Assembly (NCBI GenBank): GCA_023053685.1
Contig: JALIGW010000002.1
Span: 169,736,430 to 169,800,429 of the forward strand
Source of the DNA: Diadophis punctatus similis
Taxonomy: Eukaryota > Chordata > Lepidosauria > Squamata > Dipsadidae
DNA: 64,000 nt
Reading direction: 5' to 3'
Shown here: one piece after another, positions 11,762-24,085 of the stretch
Layout of the letters: every line of letters starts with the position of its first letter
How positions within the stretch are numbered: position 1 is the first letter of the stretch
Position numbers and translations under genes: made by a program
Notes under the pieces: model-generated
Databases searched by the model: none
What the model saw: only the letters and a program-made list of their open reading frames with translations
What the model was told of the DNA's origin: nothing

Positions 11762-12769
11762 CTGTATTTTTCGTAGTATAAGACGCACCGGAGTATAAGA
11801 CGCACCTTAGTTTTGGGGGAGGAAAACAAGGAAAAAAGACCTCTGCCTCCAAGCAATTTGCCAAACAGCGAACAGCACAGATGATATAAACTGTTTGCTG
11901 TGTATTTCTGTGCATGTGTGCCTGACCCATAGAAATAGTAAAGAATTGGGGAAATGTACATTATGCCAGAAAGTTTTCTTAAATGTAGTCACACTAATTC
12001 CTCCCAATTATTTAAATAGATCTACTCCAAGGTAAGTCAGGATTTAACTCTAATACTAAACAGGACACTGTTACATTTCAGACTGTACTTGTACAGAGCT
12101 GTTAAAATTAATTAAAAGTTCTGGAAGTATACATTATTCTCTATTATTTAAAAGAAGATATAATAGCACTGGGCCTCTTCAGAGCAAGCATTTATTTTAA
12201 AAAGCTTCTTTATTTTGTTAAGTTGTCTAGATTTATAGGGGTCTCCAACCTTGGCAACTTTAAGACTTGTGGACTTCAACTCCCAGAATTCCACAGCCAG
12301 CAAAGCTAATAAAGCTGGCTGTGGAATTCTGGGAGTTGAAGTCCACAAGTCTTAAAATTGCCAAGGTTGGAGACCCTTGGTCTAGAACAATAATAAAGCA
12401 GTCTTTAAAAAATAAGTCTAATAATTTGAACATTCTACAGACATTTATAGTTATTCACTTACCCCCTTGCATCCAGTTCAGCAGAAAATAAAAATCTTCA
12501 TGTCTCTCCCAGCTATTTGCCTCTTTGCAGTTTCAGTTTCAGTTTCATTTTAGCACGTGGCAAATCAGCTGGGGATCGGGAAGCTGCTAAGGACTTGCTT
12601 GTCTTAACAGGCTCTTCCCTGTTTGCTGCAAACAGGTAAATTGCTGGAAGACAGAGGCCAAAAGGTGGGGGTGGGTGGGTGGGGCTACATTCGGTGTATA
12701 AGACGCACCCAAGTTTTCACCCTGTTTTGGGGGGTAAAAAGATGCGTCTTATACTCCAAAAAAATACGG
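11762..12769. mobile_element. Tc1/mariner-type MITE, GTATAAGACGC family, copy 1
   Basis: Terminal inverted repeats: CTGTATTTTTCGTAGTATAA at the left, and at the right the reverse complement of CCGTATTTTTTTGGAGTATA. Each continues into GACGC. The element is flanked by TA on both sides (11760-11761 and 12770-12771). It has no transposase frame. A palindromic MITE (12236-12379) sits inside. The second copy at 14560-15479 is collinear and highly similar. Confidence 0.82.
12236..12379. mobile_element. Palindromic hAT-type MITE nested in the mariner MITE
   Basis: The two arms are near-perfect complements: GGGTCTCCAACCTTGGCAAC and GTGGACTTCAACTCCCAGAA at the left, both inverted at the right. GTCTAGA occurs on both sides (12225-12231 and 12380-12386), consistent with an 8-bp target duplication, although three extra bases (TTA) sit between duplication and element on the left. 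There is no coding capacity. Confidence 0.72.
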
Positions 12770-12959
12770 TAAGTAATGTAGCCACTACACTCCATTCTCC
12801 AGAATTGGAGCACCATGTTACTCTGTGATTTCTTTGAAGAAGTGCCTCAGTGAATCAAAGTGCCCCTTCAAAGATACGACCAGCCTAGTACACTTTGCAT
12901 TGTTTGTCTTTCTCTACCAGTTGTTTGTAATAATACATTACATCAGTTTTACTCTATAG

Positions 12960-13086
12960 CAGGGCTGTCAAACTCGTGACCCATGGGCCTGAAGCATCAG
13001 ACACTGGCCAGACCCACGCCCGGCTTAGTGAAGGGGGGGAAAGTCCCGATACGTCACGTGATAATACCGTGAGTTTGACACCCCTG
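12960..13086. mobile_element. hAT-type MITE, GTGTCAAAC family, 127 bp
   Basis: Ends are CAGGGCTGTCAAACTCG and GAGTTTGACACCCCTG. The target duplication is CTCTATAG (12952-12959) versus CTCTATAA (13087-13094). It is the same family as the 33859-34153 element. Confidence 0.88.
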
Positions 13087-14557
13087 CTCTATAATATATT
13101 TTGCTTTCAAAACAAAACAACTTACCTGCAAAGCAGGGGTTAAAAAGTAAGATGTTTATGTTTCCTTAAAGAACAACCTCAATCTTTATTCTATTAACTT
13201 TGCATTCTATATGATTCAGATTAATAGTATTTTTTCCACATATAACTTTGGAATTCAGAAACCCCAAAGGAATGTAAAAGGAGTACATGTAGTGTTTGAA
13301 AATATTTTCTGGGTATGTATATAGGAATTCCATGTAAAATATAAACTATCCTGGGCACTGCATTTATTTTAAGATTATTTATCCCACTTCAGAAGGTAAA
13401 GTTTAATAACTTCCATTGATCAATGTCCAGAGAAACCTCATTATATAAGTTATTCATATCTAGTGTTATTATTGTAGAAATATTGTTTGGAATAAGACTA
13501 TCCAAGTAACTGATAAATATAGTGAAAATTATAATAAACAAGTATTTCGTTATTAGCATCAATTTTGACTTATACTAGTTAATAGAATATCTTACATCTT
13601 ACAATTTAACCAAAGGCATTTGCTCAATGCATCAAAGCCATAATCGAAGTATGACATTGAGAAATAAATAAAGTATTTTCAGCATATAATACTAATATAT
13701 ATTTTAATGAATTAGGCAAGAATCCATGGATATCATAATAATCTATAATAAGAATTACAGACAAATATTTGAATGTCCATATAGAAAAACCTTGGCTTGG
13801 GAATAGAAAGACATGTTAGCATATTAATAAGAAACCACCTAATCCACACTTGTTAAACCAACAGTCATAATTTAGCATTCACACTTTGTCTGAATTATAT
13901 CATGTCATTCTCCAATCCAAAATTGTGCTTGTTTAATGTACAAAATAAGGTACAAATGTGTATTGCAAACCAGGAGTCATAAGGAGACCAAACAGACATG
14001 GATGGGCTGAACAAAAGATGTGGGTTAATATTTACAAATAGTGTCATTAAAAAGTGCTGGTATTACGGTACCCATGGCTGGAACAGCATAGAATAGTTAA
14101 AAGACAAGGATATTTTCTTAAAGGAACAAGATTTATTATCTTATCTTACAAGAAATTGTTTCAGATCAATGTTTTGTGTCAGGCATTTAAAAAGCCATTC
14201 TTTCTAAATTGTGGTGTTCTGCTAATCTAAGGAATTGAATACCCCAGTCCTATAAGTTATATTGAAAAGATATAAAATCTATAAGAGTTTCTTTGAGAAT
14301 CACAGCTGCAGTAGTATGTGGCTATCTTCAACTATCAAGTGTGATGGAGAACAAAAACAGAGCTGCTTCTTTAGGGAGATATATTTCAGAGCAGCACCAC
14401 TAGTTTTTTATGGAGACCTGCTCCTAGTACTATTTTTGGAAAAGTTCCATGTGTTTCTGGGCTATTTAAGGGCCACATTGATCCATTTCCTATATTTGGA
14501 TTCTTGTCAGAAACTTCAAAATGTATAACAGAGAGAAAGAGAAATCTGCTTTATATT
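13087..14557. other. Unannotated AT-rich stretch
   Basis: About 1.5 kb with no gene or recognisable repeat. Confidence 0.5.
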
Positions 14558-14559
14558 TA

Positions 14560-15479
14560 CCATATTTTTCGGAGTATAAGATGCACCGGAGTATAAGACG
14601 CACCTTAGTTTTGGGGGAGGAAAACAAGGAAAAAAGGCCTCTGCCTCCCAGCAATTTGCCAAACAGCAAACAGCAAACAGCACAGATGATATACACTGTT
14701 TGCTGTGTATTTCTGTGCATGTGTGCCTGACCCATAGAAATAGCAAAGAATTGGAGAAATGTACATTATGCCAGAAAGTTTTCTTAAATGTAGTCATACT
14801 AACTCCTCCCAATTATTTAAATAGATCTACTCCAAGGTAAGTCAGGATTTAACTCTAATACTAAACAGGACACTGTTACATTTCAGATTGTACTTGTACA
14901 GAGCTGTTAAAATTAATTTAAATTTCCGGAAGTATACATTATTCTCTGTTATTTAAAAGAAGATACAATAGCACTGGGCCTCTTCAGAGCAAGCATTTAT
15001 TTTAAAAAGCTTCTTTATTTTGTTAAGTTGTCTAGATTTACAGGGATCTCCAACCTTGGCAACTTTAAGACTTGTGGACTTCAACTCCCAGAATTCCACA
15101 GCCAGCAAAGCTAACAAAGTCTAATAATTTGAACATTCTACAGACATTTATAGTTATTCACTTACCCCCTTGCATCCAGTTCAGCAGAAAATAAGAATCT
15201 GTGTGTCTCTCCCAGCTACTTGCCTCTTTGCAGTTTCAGTTTCAGTTTCATTTTAGCATGTGGCAAATCAGCTATAGGCTGGGAAGCTGCTAAGGACTTG
15301 CTTGGCTTCACAGGCTCTTCCCTGTTTGCTGTAAACAGGTAAATTGCTGGAAGACAGAGACCAAAGGGTGGGGGTGGGTGGGGGGGTGGGGGGGGCTACA
15401 TTCGATGTATAAGATGCACCCACGTTTTCAAACTCTTTTTGGGGGTAAAAAGGTGCGTCTTATACTCCGAAAAATACGG
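14560..15479. mobile_element. Tc1/mariner-type MITE, GTATAAGACGC family, copy 2
   Basis: Ends read CCATATTTTTCGGAGTATAA and the complement of CCGTATTTTTCGGAGTATAA, flanked by TA at 14558-14559 and 15480-15481. It is collinear with the 11762-12769 copy. The nested palindromic MITE is cut: its left arm (15042-15116) is present, but the right arm and about 40 bp beyond are deleted. A G-rich run lies near 15368-15391. Confidence 0.82.
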
Positions 15480-16687
15480 TAATCAGATAAATGCATTCAC
15501 ACATCTAGACCAATATTGCTGACACCACCACCACAATTCCAAGCATCTATTTTATTTACTTGTTTGGTTGATTTTTATTCCGCTTTTATTTTTAGTCAAC
15601 TCAAAGTAGCATCTCTAAAGATTCTTGGAATTTTCTGTGGGAAAAACAGATGCTCTTTGCATTGAACTACATTTGGCTAAAGTTAAGTGACTGTGGCTTG
15701 GAGAAAAATCCTGAAACTACGACATGAAGCCTTCTTTCTTCTAAACTCCATTATCTGAGTTGTCAAAACTAAACAGACTTCAGCTTTGCCATGTATGGAA
15801 AAGGGCTCGTATGAGCTGACGAGAAGATTCGAGCAATCAGTTCTAAGTTCCCTATATTGAGCCTTCCAATGGACCATGAAAGGGAAATGCATTTATACCA
15901 CACTCTGCCTGATTTCCCTTAAGTTACAGACTTCTCATATGTATGACGCTGAAATAAATAAAATAAATAAATAAAACTCCCACTAACAATAAATGTTAGA
16001 AAGTGAAAACTAGATAAAAGTGACTAAAGAGAGAGAAAGACATAGGCCTGACTGCAGGTCTTCCAACTACCTCCCTATGTCTTTTCCACCTACCATTGCA
16101 ATTTCAAATCTAGACTAGGATCTAGAAACTATTTCCTTGGCTGAGAGTTTATTAGCAGAGACATTCTTCTTACATAATTGACTTGGCTACCTTGGTGAAA
16201 GGTCAGAAACAAAAAGGAGAGCTTGGTTTCTTTCATTACTCCATCCATTTAATACTTTTCTTGTCAAAAAGGCAGAAATCATTTGGCAGAGTTCTACTTT
16301 TTAATCTTTATTCTAAAGAAAAACACCCCACCCACCCACCCCACCCCCAAAAGTGTAGGAAATAACAGCCTGAAAACAGACATATGGTGTTGGCTGGTTA
16401 AAAATTATTCAAACACAACTGATATCTAATAAATACAACATGTGCGTTTCATACTTTTGCTTCTGGTAATGTGGAGAATGAAAACATATGGTTGAATAAG
16501 CATCACACCCTTGAGTGCTGAACACTGCAATGGCATCCCCCAAGGCAACTGCGTGTGAGAGAAAGAGAAGGAAATGAAATAGATGTTTCTTCTGTTCATC
16601 TGATTGCCACAAAGGGGAAGAAAGATGCTTTGTGAAAATGAATATTTTCTGGCTCTAAAAAATGAATACAAAGGGACAAAATATAAG
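15480..16687. other. Mostly unannotated; possible LINE tail
   Basis: At 15553-15612, ATTCCGCTTTTATTTTTAGT followed by CAACTCAAAGTAGCAT resembles an inverted CR1/L2-type 3' tail (weak). A short AAAT run lies near 15953-15975. I see no gene. Confidence 0.4.
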
Positions 16688-16689
16688 TA

Positions 16690-17067
16690 CAGGTAGTCCT
16701 TGTAGACCACAATTGAGCCCAAAATTTCTGCTGCGAAGTGAGACAGTTGTTGAGTTTTGCCCCATTTTATGACATTTCTTGCCACAGTTGTTAATTCAAT
16801 CACTCCAATTGTTAAGTTGGTGACACGGTTGTTAAGAGAATCTGGCTTCCCCATTAATTTTGCTTGTCTTGAAAAGATGACCCCTGGACACTGTAACCGT
16901 CATAAATATTGTTTAATAAAGTTGCCAAGCGTTTGAATTTTGATCATATGATCACGGGGATGCTGCAACGGTCATAACTGTGAAAAATGGTCATAAGTCA
17001 CTTTTTTCAGTGCTGTTGTAAGTTTGAACAGTTACTAAATGAACTGTTGAGAGTCAAGGACTACCTG
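16690..17067 (-). mobile_element. Tc1/mariner-type MITE, GGTAGTCC family, 378 bp
   Basis: Ends CAGGTAGTCCTTG and CAAGGACTACCTG form a terminal inverted repeat flanked by TA (16688-16689 and 17068-17069). The interior includes GACCACAATTGAGCCCAAAA and ATGATCACGGGGATGCTGCA. It corresponds in inverted order to the element at 62198-63170. It is non-coding. Confidence 0.85.
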
Positions 17068-17259
17068 TAATGGACATACTCATCCTAATAGATGACATTG
17101 TGACTATAATAAAATGAAAGCAGAAAGCCCCAGTTACTCTAAGTTATCAGTATTTGATTATTCAGTTTTAATAATAAATAATAATAATAATAATAGATCC
17201 ACTACAGCTCTGCAATATGAATTAGGGTTTCTACTCTGCTCCTACAGAATAAGATGAAG

Positions 17260-17700
17260 AAAAGGTACAATTATGTGGCTGCTACTGCTGTGTATGCTCC
17301 CTTGTAGGATGTATGAGGAAGTAAGAAAACAATACCTGTCCCCAATTATAAATAAATTTTCCCACTGGAATGTAAGGCATAAATTAACATTTCTATTGAA
17401 GGCAGACTCTCCTCCCCTGGTAAGGGCTATCACTCGCTATCTTAATAGGATGACAGCAATACGAGCCAGCTACATTGAAAAGAATTTCATTGATTGTAAG
17501 AAAGATGAGCTGAGTTAGAGACGAGATAGTTTATTTGGGTTATCTAGTTTTGGAAATTTAGTTATTGAATTTTGATATCGTTGAATTTTGATGTCATGTA
17601 CCATATATATTTTTGTACGGTTGTTTCTGTACCTGTTCGTTCTGTTTTTCTTTTTTTGAAAAGGCCTTCGGGCTATTCAATAAATGTACTGTGTATGCTC
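17260..17700 (+). mobile_element. Probable LINE 3' end, family unassigned
   Basis: A short frame (17311-17517) encodes a YLSPIINKF start and a TRYLNRMTAIRAS segment. It is followed by an untranslated part ending AAGGCCTTCGGGCTATTC and AATAAATGTACTGTG. That looks like the C-terminus and 3' UTR of a non-LTR retrotransposon. The clade is not identified; a processed transcript remnant is the alternative. Confidence 0.35.
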
Positions 17701-18112
17701 CCAGAGTTAAATCCTAGGCTCTTTCCTACCACTTTTCAAACTCAACAGATTATGGTTCTCTTCAAAGAACTGGGAGCTTGACTGTATTGGCAGAAAAGTT
17801 TTCTCTGGGAATTGTTGGTTCCCATCAACTTCATTCCTATAACCATTTGGGAATTTATAATCCCAGACAGCAAAGTATGAAAATCATTCAAGGAATCAAT
17901 TGTTTTGCTAATTTGATGCGATGGCTCAGTTTTGTAACTTGTAATACGTACAATATTTAATAAAAATACAGCCTAAAGCATATATGGCAACGTAGCTTAC
18001 CATGAATGCCCTTATCTTCCCATCCTTGCTGTCCCCTTCAAGCTTTCCATTTGCATTGTAGTGACTATATTGTAAAAGAGAGTATACACCAGCAACTTTC
18101 CTTAGGCATTTT
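17701..18112. other. Unannotated stretch
   Basis: No gene or repeat recognised. Confidence 0.45.
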
Positions 18113-18120
18113 CCCTAGAA

Positions 18121-18461
18121 CAGGGGTCAGCAACCCGCGTCTCTGGTGCCACATGTGGCTCTTTCATCCCTCTGCTGCGGCTCCCTGTCACTCAAAATGT
18201 GTGTCACAACTGCCAATGTGTGACACCCACCGATGAGCAATTTATTAAGCTTTTCGACCCCTGGTAGGCCAACCATGAATAAATCCAAGAAAAGAAAAGT
18301 TTCAGAAGAAAACAGAACCTTTAATTCAACTATATATGCTAGTTTTGTGGCCACTCAGGAAATAGTCAGGCACGGGAAGAATTTTGTGGCTCCCGGTGTT
18401 TTCTTTTCTGTGGGAAACAGATTCAAATGGCTCTCTGAGTGTTTAAGGTTGCCGACCCCTG
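18121..18461. mobile_element. hAT-type MITE, GGTCGGCAACC family, 341 bp
   Basis: Ends are CAGGGGTCAGCAACC and GGTTGCCGACCCCTG. The target duplication CCCTAGAA is perfect (18113-18120 and 18462-18469). The interior has GCCACATGTGGCTC, an internal palindrome. It is non-coding; the open frames on both strands are incidental. Confidence 0.92.
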
Positions 18462-18469
18462 CCCTAGAA

Positions 18470-19844
18470 TAATCTTGCTCCTCATAGCCTGCTGAACTAA
18501 CCCCCTACTCTCAACTCCTTATCCCAAAACAAATGCAAACTGTTTTTCCATGGTTATGTGGAAAAGCAGTGCTATGGCACAAAATAGACTCATTGCAAAG
18601 TGAAGTTGAAGTTTTTATGCTTTGATTAAAAACATATTGTTCAAGACATACATGCAGACATATCCACTGGGATGTTTTTAACAAATGATTTTGACTGCTG
18701 AGGTTACCTTTTTGTTTCTCTTCTTTGCAGCAAATATGGCTTTCCACTGCAGGTACACTGCTTTCCATTGTTGATTTTAACTTGAACTTAATTTAAAAAT
18801 GTAGCTATATTTCTCCATTCCACAACTTTCTCCATTCTTCAGAAACACTTATTATAATCTTTCATATTCCTTTTGCAAGTATTATAAAATAGATGTATCA
18901 GTAGAATGGGATTTTATTGATCATGTCTCAGTACACACATTCATCCCTGACATATGGCCATTTGGTCATTATTTGAAAAGTTTCAATGAAAGAGAGTGAC
19001 AACTGTTCTAAGAAGATTTTAGAACTTAACAGCTTTACTGTCAGGGCATTCTTCCAAACATTGAACCAGAATCTTCTTTTCATTACTAGTTCTTGATCTT
19101 TGTTGTGTTATCTGTTCCCCTCTTGCATGTGACAGTTTTGCTTTGCTTTGTGAAATGAGGTACGTATTTGTCCCACACCTAGAAATTGTTTACCATTGAC
19201 AATACAGGCAATTAATCTGTGACAATGCAGTCATCAATCATCCAAATGCAAATTCCATTTTGAGCTAAGAGCATTGCTTGTAGCAGCTGATTTTATATTT
19301 ATGAAATATAGGTTGCACTGGCAACGTTTTCCTTGTAAATTAAAATGTGTTGCAATCTTGACAGAGAAGTTAGAAAAAGAGGCCACAGCACTCGAGATAC
19401 CCTCAAATCATTTGAAATGACTCACATAAATCTTGAGACCCTTTGTCATGGACACGTTATGTGTGCATTTGCAATTTCAGAACATAATGGCTGTCCAAAT
19501 ACACATCATTTCATTTCCAACATTACTGTTGTTATGCTTATGGCATCTCACAGATCATTTAATTAACAGTTATCATCATTATTCCACTCACTTATTTGGA
19601 GATTAGTAGCCATTTTAGATTTGCAACCCTAAAAATTTATGTCAATGTGAAATTTCAGTGTATTCTCATTCCAGAGGATTTTTTCCAGACTTCTGTGTTA
19701 TTAATGATTGAAGATTACTGTTATCATGTCAAAGCAAATAAACTTTACAGTTCAATTTAGATCTGATCATTGACCATGCTAGCAAATAAAGGCTCAGTGT
19801 GGATTATGGATGAGTACCATGCAAGAGCAGTACATAAATCTTGA
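18470..19844. other. Unannotated AT-rich stretch
   Basis: No recognisable gene or repeat. Confidence 0.5.
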
Positions 19845-19852
19845 GGTACCAC

Positions 19853-20217
19853 CAGAGGTGGGTTCCTCCCAGTTTGGACTGGTTTGCCCGAACCGGTAGC
19901 GACCCGTTGGTGATGTCACAATGACATCATGGAACCGGTTTGGTCGGTGCCAGTCTGTGGACACCGCCATCTTTTTAAAAAAAAAATGGAAATTTTTTTG
20001 AATTTTTTAAAAAAAATTCTTCTGAGCATGCACAGAAGCTGAGTTTCCGGCACTGTGCATGTGGTCACCCTCTTGTTTTTGGCTTTTTTGGGGGGGGGGG
20101 TGTCAGATTTTTTTTGGCACTGCATGAGCACGCCCACGAGGCACGCATGCACACACGAGGCGTGCCCACGCAGCACAGAAGTGAACCGGCAGCGAGGTAA
20201 GTTAGAACCCACCCCTG
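19853..20217. mobile_element. hAT-type MITE, GGTGGGTT family, 365 bp
   Basis: Ends are CAGAGGTGGGTTCCTCC and GAACCCACCCCTG. The target duplication GGTACCAC is perfect (19845-19852 and 20218-20225). Subterminal GAACCGG motifs occur at both ends. Confidence 0.92.
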
Positions 20218-20225
20218 GGTACCAC

Positions 20226-21084
20226 AGACAAAAATAGAAAGCAGATAAAATATTGTGAGATGGTTAAAAAATTAACAAGAGAGATTGATTTGCATGCTAG
20301 AGGTAGAACATATATAATTATCAGTGAAGAGTTACAAAAAACTAAAAGTGTGGATAAGAAGAAAAAAATAAAAAGTCTATATTCATGCTTCCCATCTTGA
20401 TAAAGAGCCAACTTGCAATAAAAATAATGAAGCTGAGGTAGGGCATGTAATTTATCCTTTTGAGCTCTACATAAGATAATAAACTATGTTACTAATTAAT
20501 CTTTGGTGATGTCATCGAACTTCATTCCAGTAAAACTGAAATCAGAGCTTTATGATACACAATACTGATAAATTTCATCTGTATATGGCCCACTGAAACA
20601 TTTTTCTTGGTCCAGTTGTTGATAATTGTACTTAGCCGATGATAAAGTTTGCAGCACAAATCCTATCGTTTTGCTGCTCTAGCCTCACTCGAACAAACAA
20701 ACAACCACTCCAATTCCTTTGAAAAATGTCAGATGTCAAAACAAGTCTTAGCATGAGATTGAGAGAGAGATTGAGAGTTTTAGGAGCTTGCAACAAATAA
20801 TTGCTCAGTGTTAAGAAAAAGAAGCAGGAAACCCTGAAGAGAAAAGGCACCTGAGAGAGCAGCATCAGTGGGCCCCCATAAGCAGCCTAGAAAAAATAAA
20901 AGGAAGGAAAGCAGCTTTCTCCTTTCTCTTTCTCTTTTTTCTCTTTCTCTTCCTCTCCACTCCATCCCCTCAGCACTGAGAAGCATCAGCAAGTGGCCTC
21001 AGTCCAGCTCAGGTCCCAGCAAGCAGGGTGTTTAAGGAAGAAGAAAGGCTGAGTGACAATCAGAGCAGGCTAAAGGCCAAGATG
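20226..21084. other. Unannotated stretch with a CT-rich run
   Basis: A TTTCTC-rich pyrimidine run lies at about 20917-20960 and a GAGA run near 20760-20776. Nothing else is recognised. Confidence 0.45.
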
Positions 21085-21149
21085 GCTGAGTCCCTCGGGA
21101 GTAGGGCGGCATAGAAGAACAAATAATAAATAAATAAATAATAAATAAA
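21085..21149 (+). mobile_element. L2-type LINE 3' tail
   Basis: CTGAGTCCCTCGGGAGTAGG followed by GCGGCATAGAAG and an AATAAATAAATA tail matches the 3' tail of the L2-type LINE seen in full at 34785-36220 (there on the minus strand). Confidence 0.6.
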
Positions 21150-21553
21150 GATGCAATGTAGATGATTCCTGGAACTGCAGCCAGAATAGATAGGCCTAAA
21201 TACTGTTGACAAGCATAGCAGGATGCTATGTTGAGATTATGGGGGTCGTCTCTGGATTTAGTTCACTTAAGAAAAAAAATCTAATCATTTAGAAAATTAT
21301 AGGTAAGGGGAGATAGGCAGAACTTAGATAAGGCTGGAATTAAGATAAATCAGAAGTAAATGACTTGAGATAAAGAAGCTGTGTGTAAATAGCACAATAG
21401 CATCCTAACATGGGATTACACCATCCCTGGATCTATTTTCTCTTAGCCTTTCAGGCTCTCTTTGGAATTCTGGGAAATGATTCCTTCAAACAGATATTTA
21501 ATTGGTGCAGTTTCCCCAATCACTGGATAGAAATGTTGAGTGTCGTCCTTAAT

Positions 21554-21886
<333 letters not shown>

Positions 21887-22230
21887 CCCTAATGGAGTTC
21901 CTTTTTGAATGCAATGAGAATGGGATAAGAAGTGTGTGTGGTAAAGCAAAAGAAACATGGTCTAAAATATATGAGTGTGGAATGAATAACAGACCAAAAT
22001 CAGAAATGTGTGACAAGTACAAAAAACTATAGTGAAGTAGTTTGGTAATTTAGATGGAATGAATGGAAACTGAATCACAAAACCAATTTATGAATTGATC
22101 AAGAAGAAAGGAAAATAGATGGAAACCACAAAAAGGGAGCGGTGAAAAGTTGAAAGAACAAAAGGCAAAGTTTTAAGTGGTTTAAGGATATGGTAGGAGC
22201 AAAGATAGAAAATAATAGAGGGGCCTAGTG

Positions 22231-22354
22231 CAGGGGTAGGCAAAGTTGGCTCTTCTATGACTCGTGGACTTCAACTCCCAGAATTCCTAAGCTAGCATGA
22301 TTGGCTCAGAAATTCTGGGAGTTGAAGTCCATGAGCCAACTTTGCCTACCCCTG
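22231..22354. mobile_element. Palindromic hAT-type MITE, 124 bp
   Basis: Ends are CAGGGGTAGGCAAAGTTGGC and GCCAACTTTGCCTACCCCTG, perfect complements. The target duplication GCCTAGTG is perfect (22223-22230 and 22355-22362). It shares the word GGACTTCAACTCCCAGAATT with the palindromic MITE at 12236. Confidence 0.95.
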
Positions 22355-22362
22355 GCCTAGTG

Positions 22363-23814
22363 AATGGTGTTTGAGGAAGCTATATAGAGTTTTCCTTTTG
22401 CTTATATTTCCCCTCATTTTCAGTGCTTCATACTGTTGGCTGTCTGAAAGCAAATAGTTTATGGTATGTGCAGTAGGTATTTGTTTAAAGCTGGAAATCT
22501 GGGCATGGTAATTCAATCAAGAAAAGGAACATTTCCCCTCATAGGGTCTTGTGGGTTGTCCATAAATGTTACATAATAAAAATGCCACCATATTGAAGCT
22601 GTTTTTGTGTACAGCTTTGAAGATGAATAAACATGTTTGTTGGCATAATATAATGTTTCCAAAATCTCTAATTAAAAGCGGCTGCTCATTAGGAAACAAA
22701 TATCATTACCACTTCTTTCTCTTAATGCATCTTGTTGACCTTTCCATTTGCATGATTGCCTATCTCAACCAAACCAAAAGGACGTTGAGAGTTCTCACAG
22801 GAGTGAACATGTTATTGAGAGATAAAAGAGCAATGATCTAGAAAGAAAGAGGCAGACTAAGAAACTAACCAAACTGATCACTGTGTCCTTTTGCATTAGG
22901 GAGGAAGAAAATTGTTTCTGGAATGCTGGAAAAAACTGGAAAAGAAATTGTTTCAGCCTCCACTCTCTTTCCTGTATAGCCTGTTTTGGTAGAAAAGTGT
23001 GCTGAGTTTCTTTACTAACGCGTGCACAGTACTATTTCCAAAATCTTGTGAGCTGACAGTTCATGCTAAACTTCAACAAATTGAAATGACGGATGTCGAA
23101 AGGCACAGTATAAAATTGTTAAGTGGTGCTATTTCACCTTTTAACTTTCTGAATCAACATTTTTGTATACTCAGTTCTATATTACCACTGTGTCACAGTC
23201 TAGTGAATTATGGAGGAAAGCTTTGGAACTAAGCCGCTAAATCACTAGTAATCAATTATGGGTCTCCTTAAAATGTTTTTACAGTTTTATTGCTAGTTCA
23301 TACAATACCGCTTTTAATGTTACAGTGCATCATGCAGGAAGTCATCTGAAGCACCTCTACAAACTGATTAGAAATGGGCTGTGAAACTGTGTTGAACAAT
23401 CACCCAGTGAAATTTTGGGGCAGCATTATACCTGACAGAGACACATCAGGAACACATTCACCAAGTTCCTCTATTTTTTCCCATCTTTGCTCCTTAAACC
23501 ACTTAAACCATTGCCTTTTGTTCTTCACTACCACTCCTGCTCCCATGTTTTTTTCTTTGTTTTTTACCAGTACAGGAGATAGCAACAAGAATTACCAGCA
23601 TGGGGCTTTATGTTGCCACAAATCTCATAGACTGTAATGGATATTTCAATCATTTGCAGCATGATGTCTGCTGCCAGTTTCTGTTTTTCCTCTTACAGCA
23701 CTGCATAAGGTGGCAATTAGACACAACTGCCATAGCTCTTGTTAGCCAACATCTATGGCTAAATGTTGCCCTCTCTATCTTAAGGGATGCTCTATTTCTG
23801 TCAGGATTTCCACC
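22363..23814. other. Unannotated stretch
   Basis: About 1.45 kb without a recognisable gene or repeat. Confidence 0.5.
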
Positions 23815-23822
23815 CTTTAGAT

Positions 23823-24077
23823 CAGTGGTTCTCAACCTTCCTAATGCCGCGACCCATGCCCCACCCCCGTGCCCCCACCGCAACCCACCCCACCGCCGTG
23901 CCTGCCGCCGTGCCTGCCATTTGGGTTCTTTTACCCTCTGTGCATGTGCAAAGTGTTCTGCGCATGCGCAGAGGGTAAAAGAACCCAAATGGTGGCATCC
24001 GGGCAAAGTCTCCCGACCCCTGTGAAAGGGTTGTTCAACCCCCAAAGGGGTCGCGACCCCCAGGTTGAGAACCACTG
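23823..24077 (+). mobile_element. hAT-type MITE, GGTTCTCAACC family, 255 bp
   Basis: Ends are CAGTGGTTCTCAACC and GGTTGAGAACCACTG. The target duplication CTTTAGAT is perfect (23815-23822 and 24078-24085). An internal palindrome is built around GAGGGTAAAAGAACCCAAAT. Two further copies lie at 53920 (inverted) and 59858. Confidence 0.95.
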
Positions 24078-24085
24078 CTTTAGAT

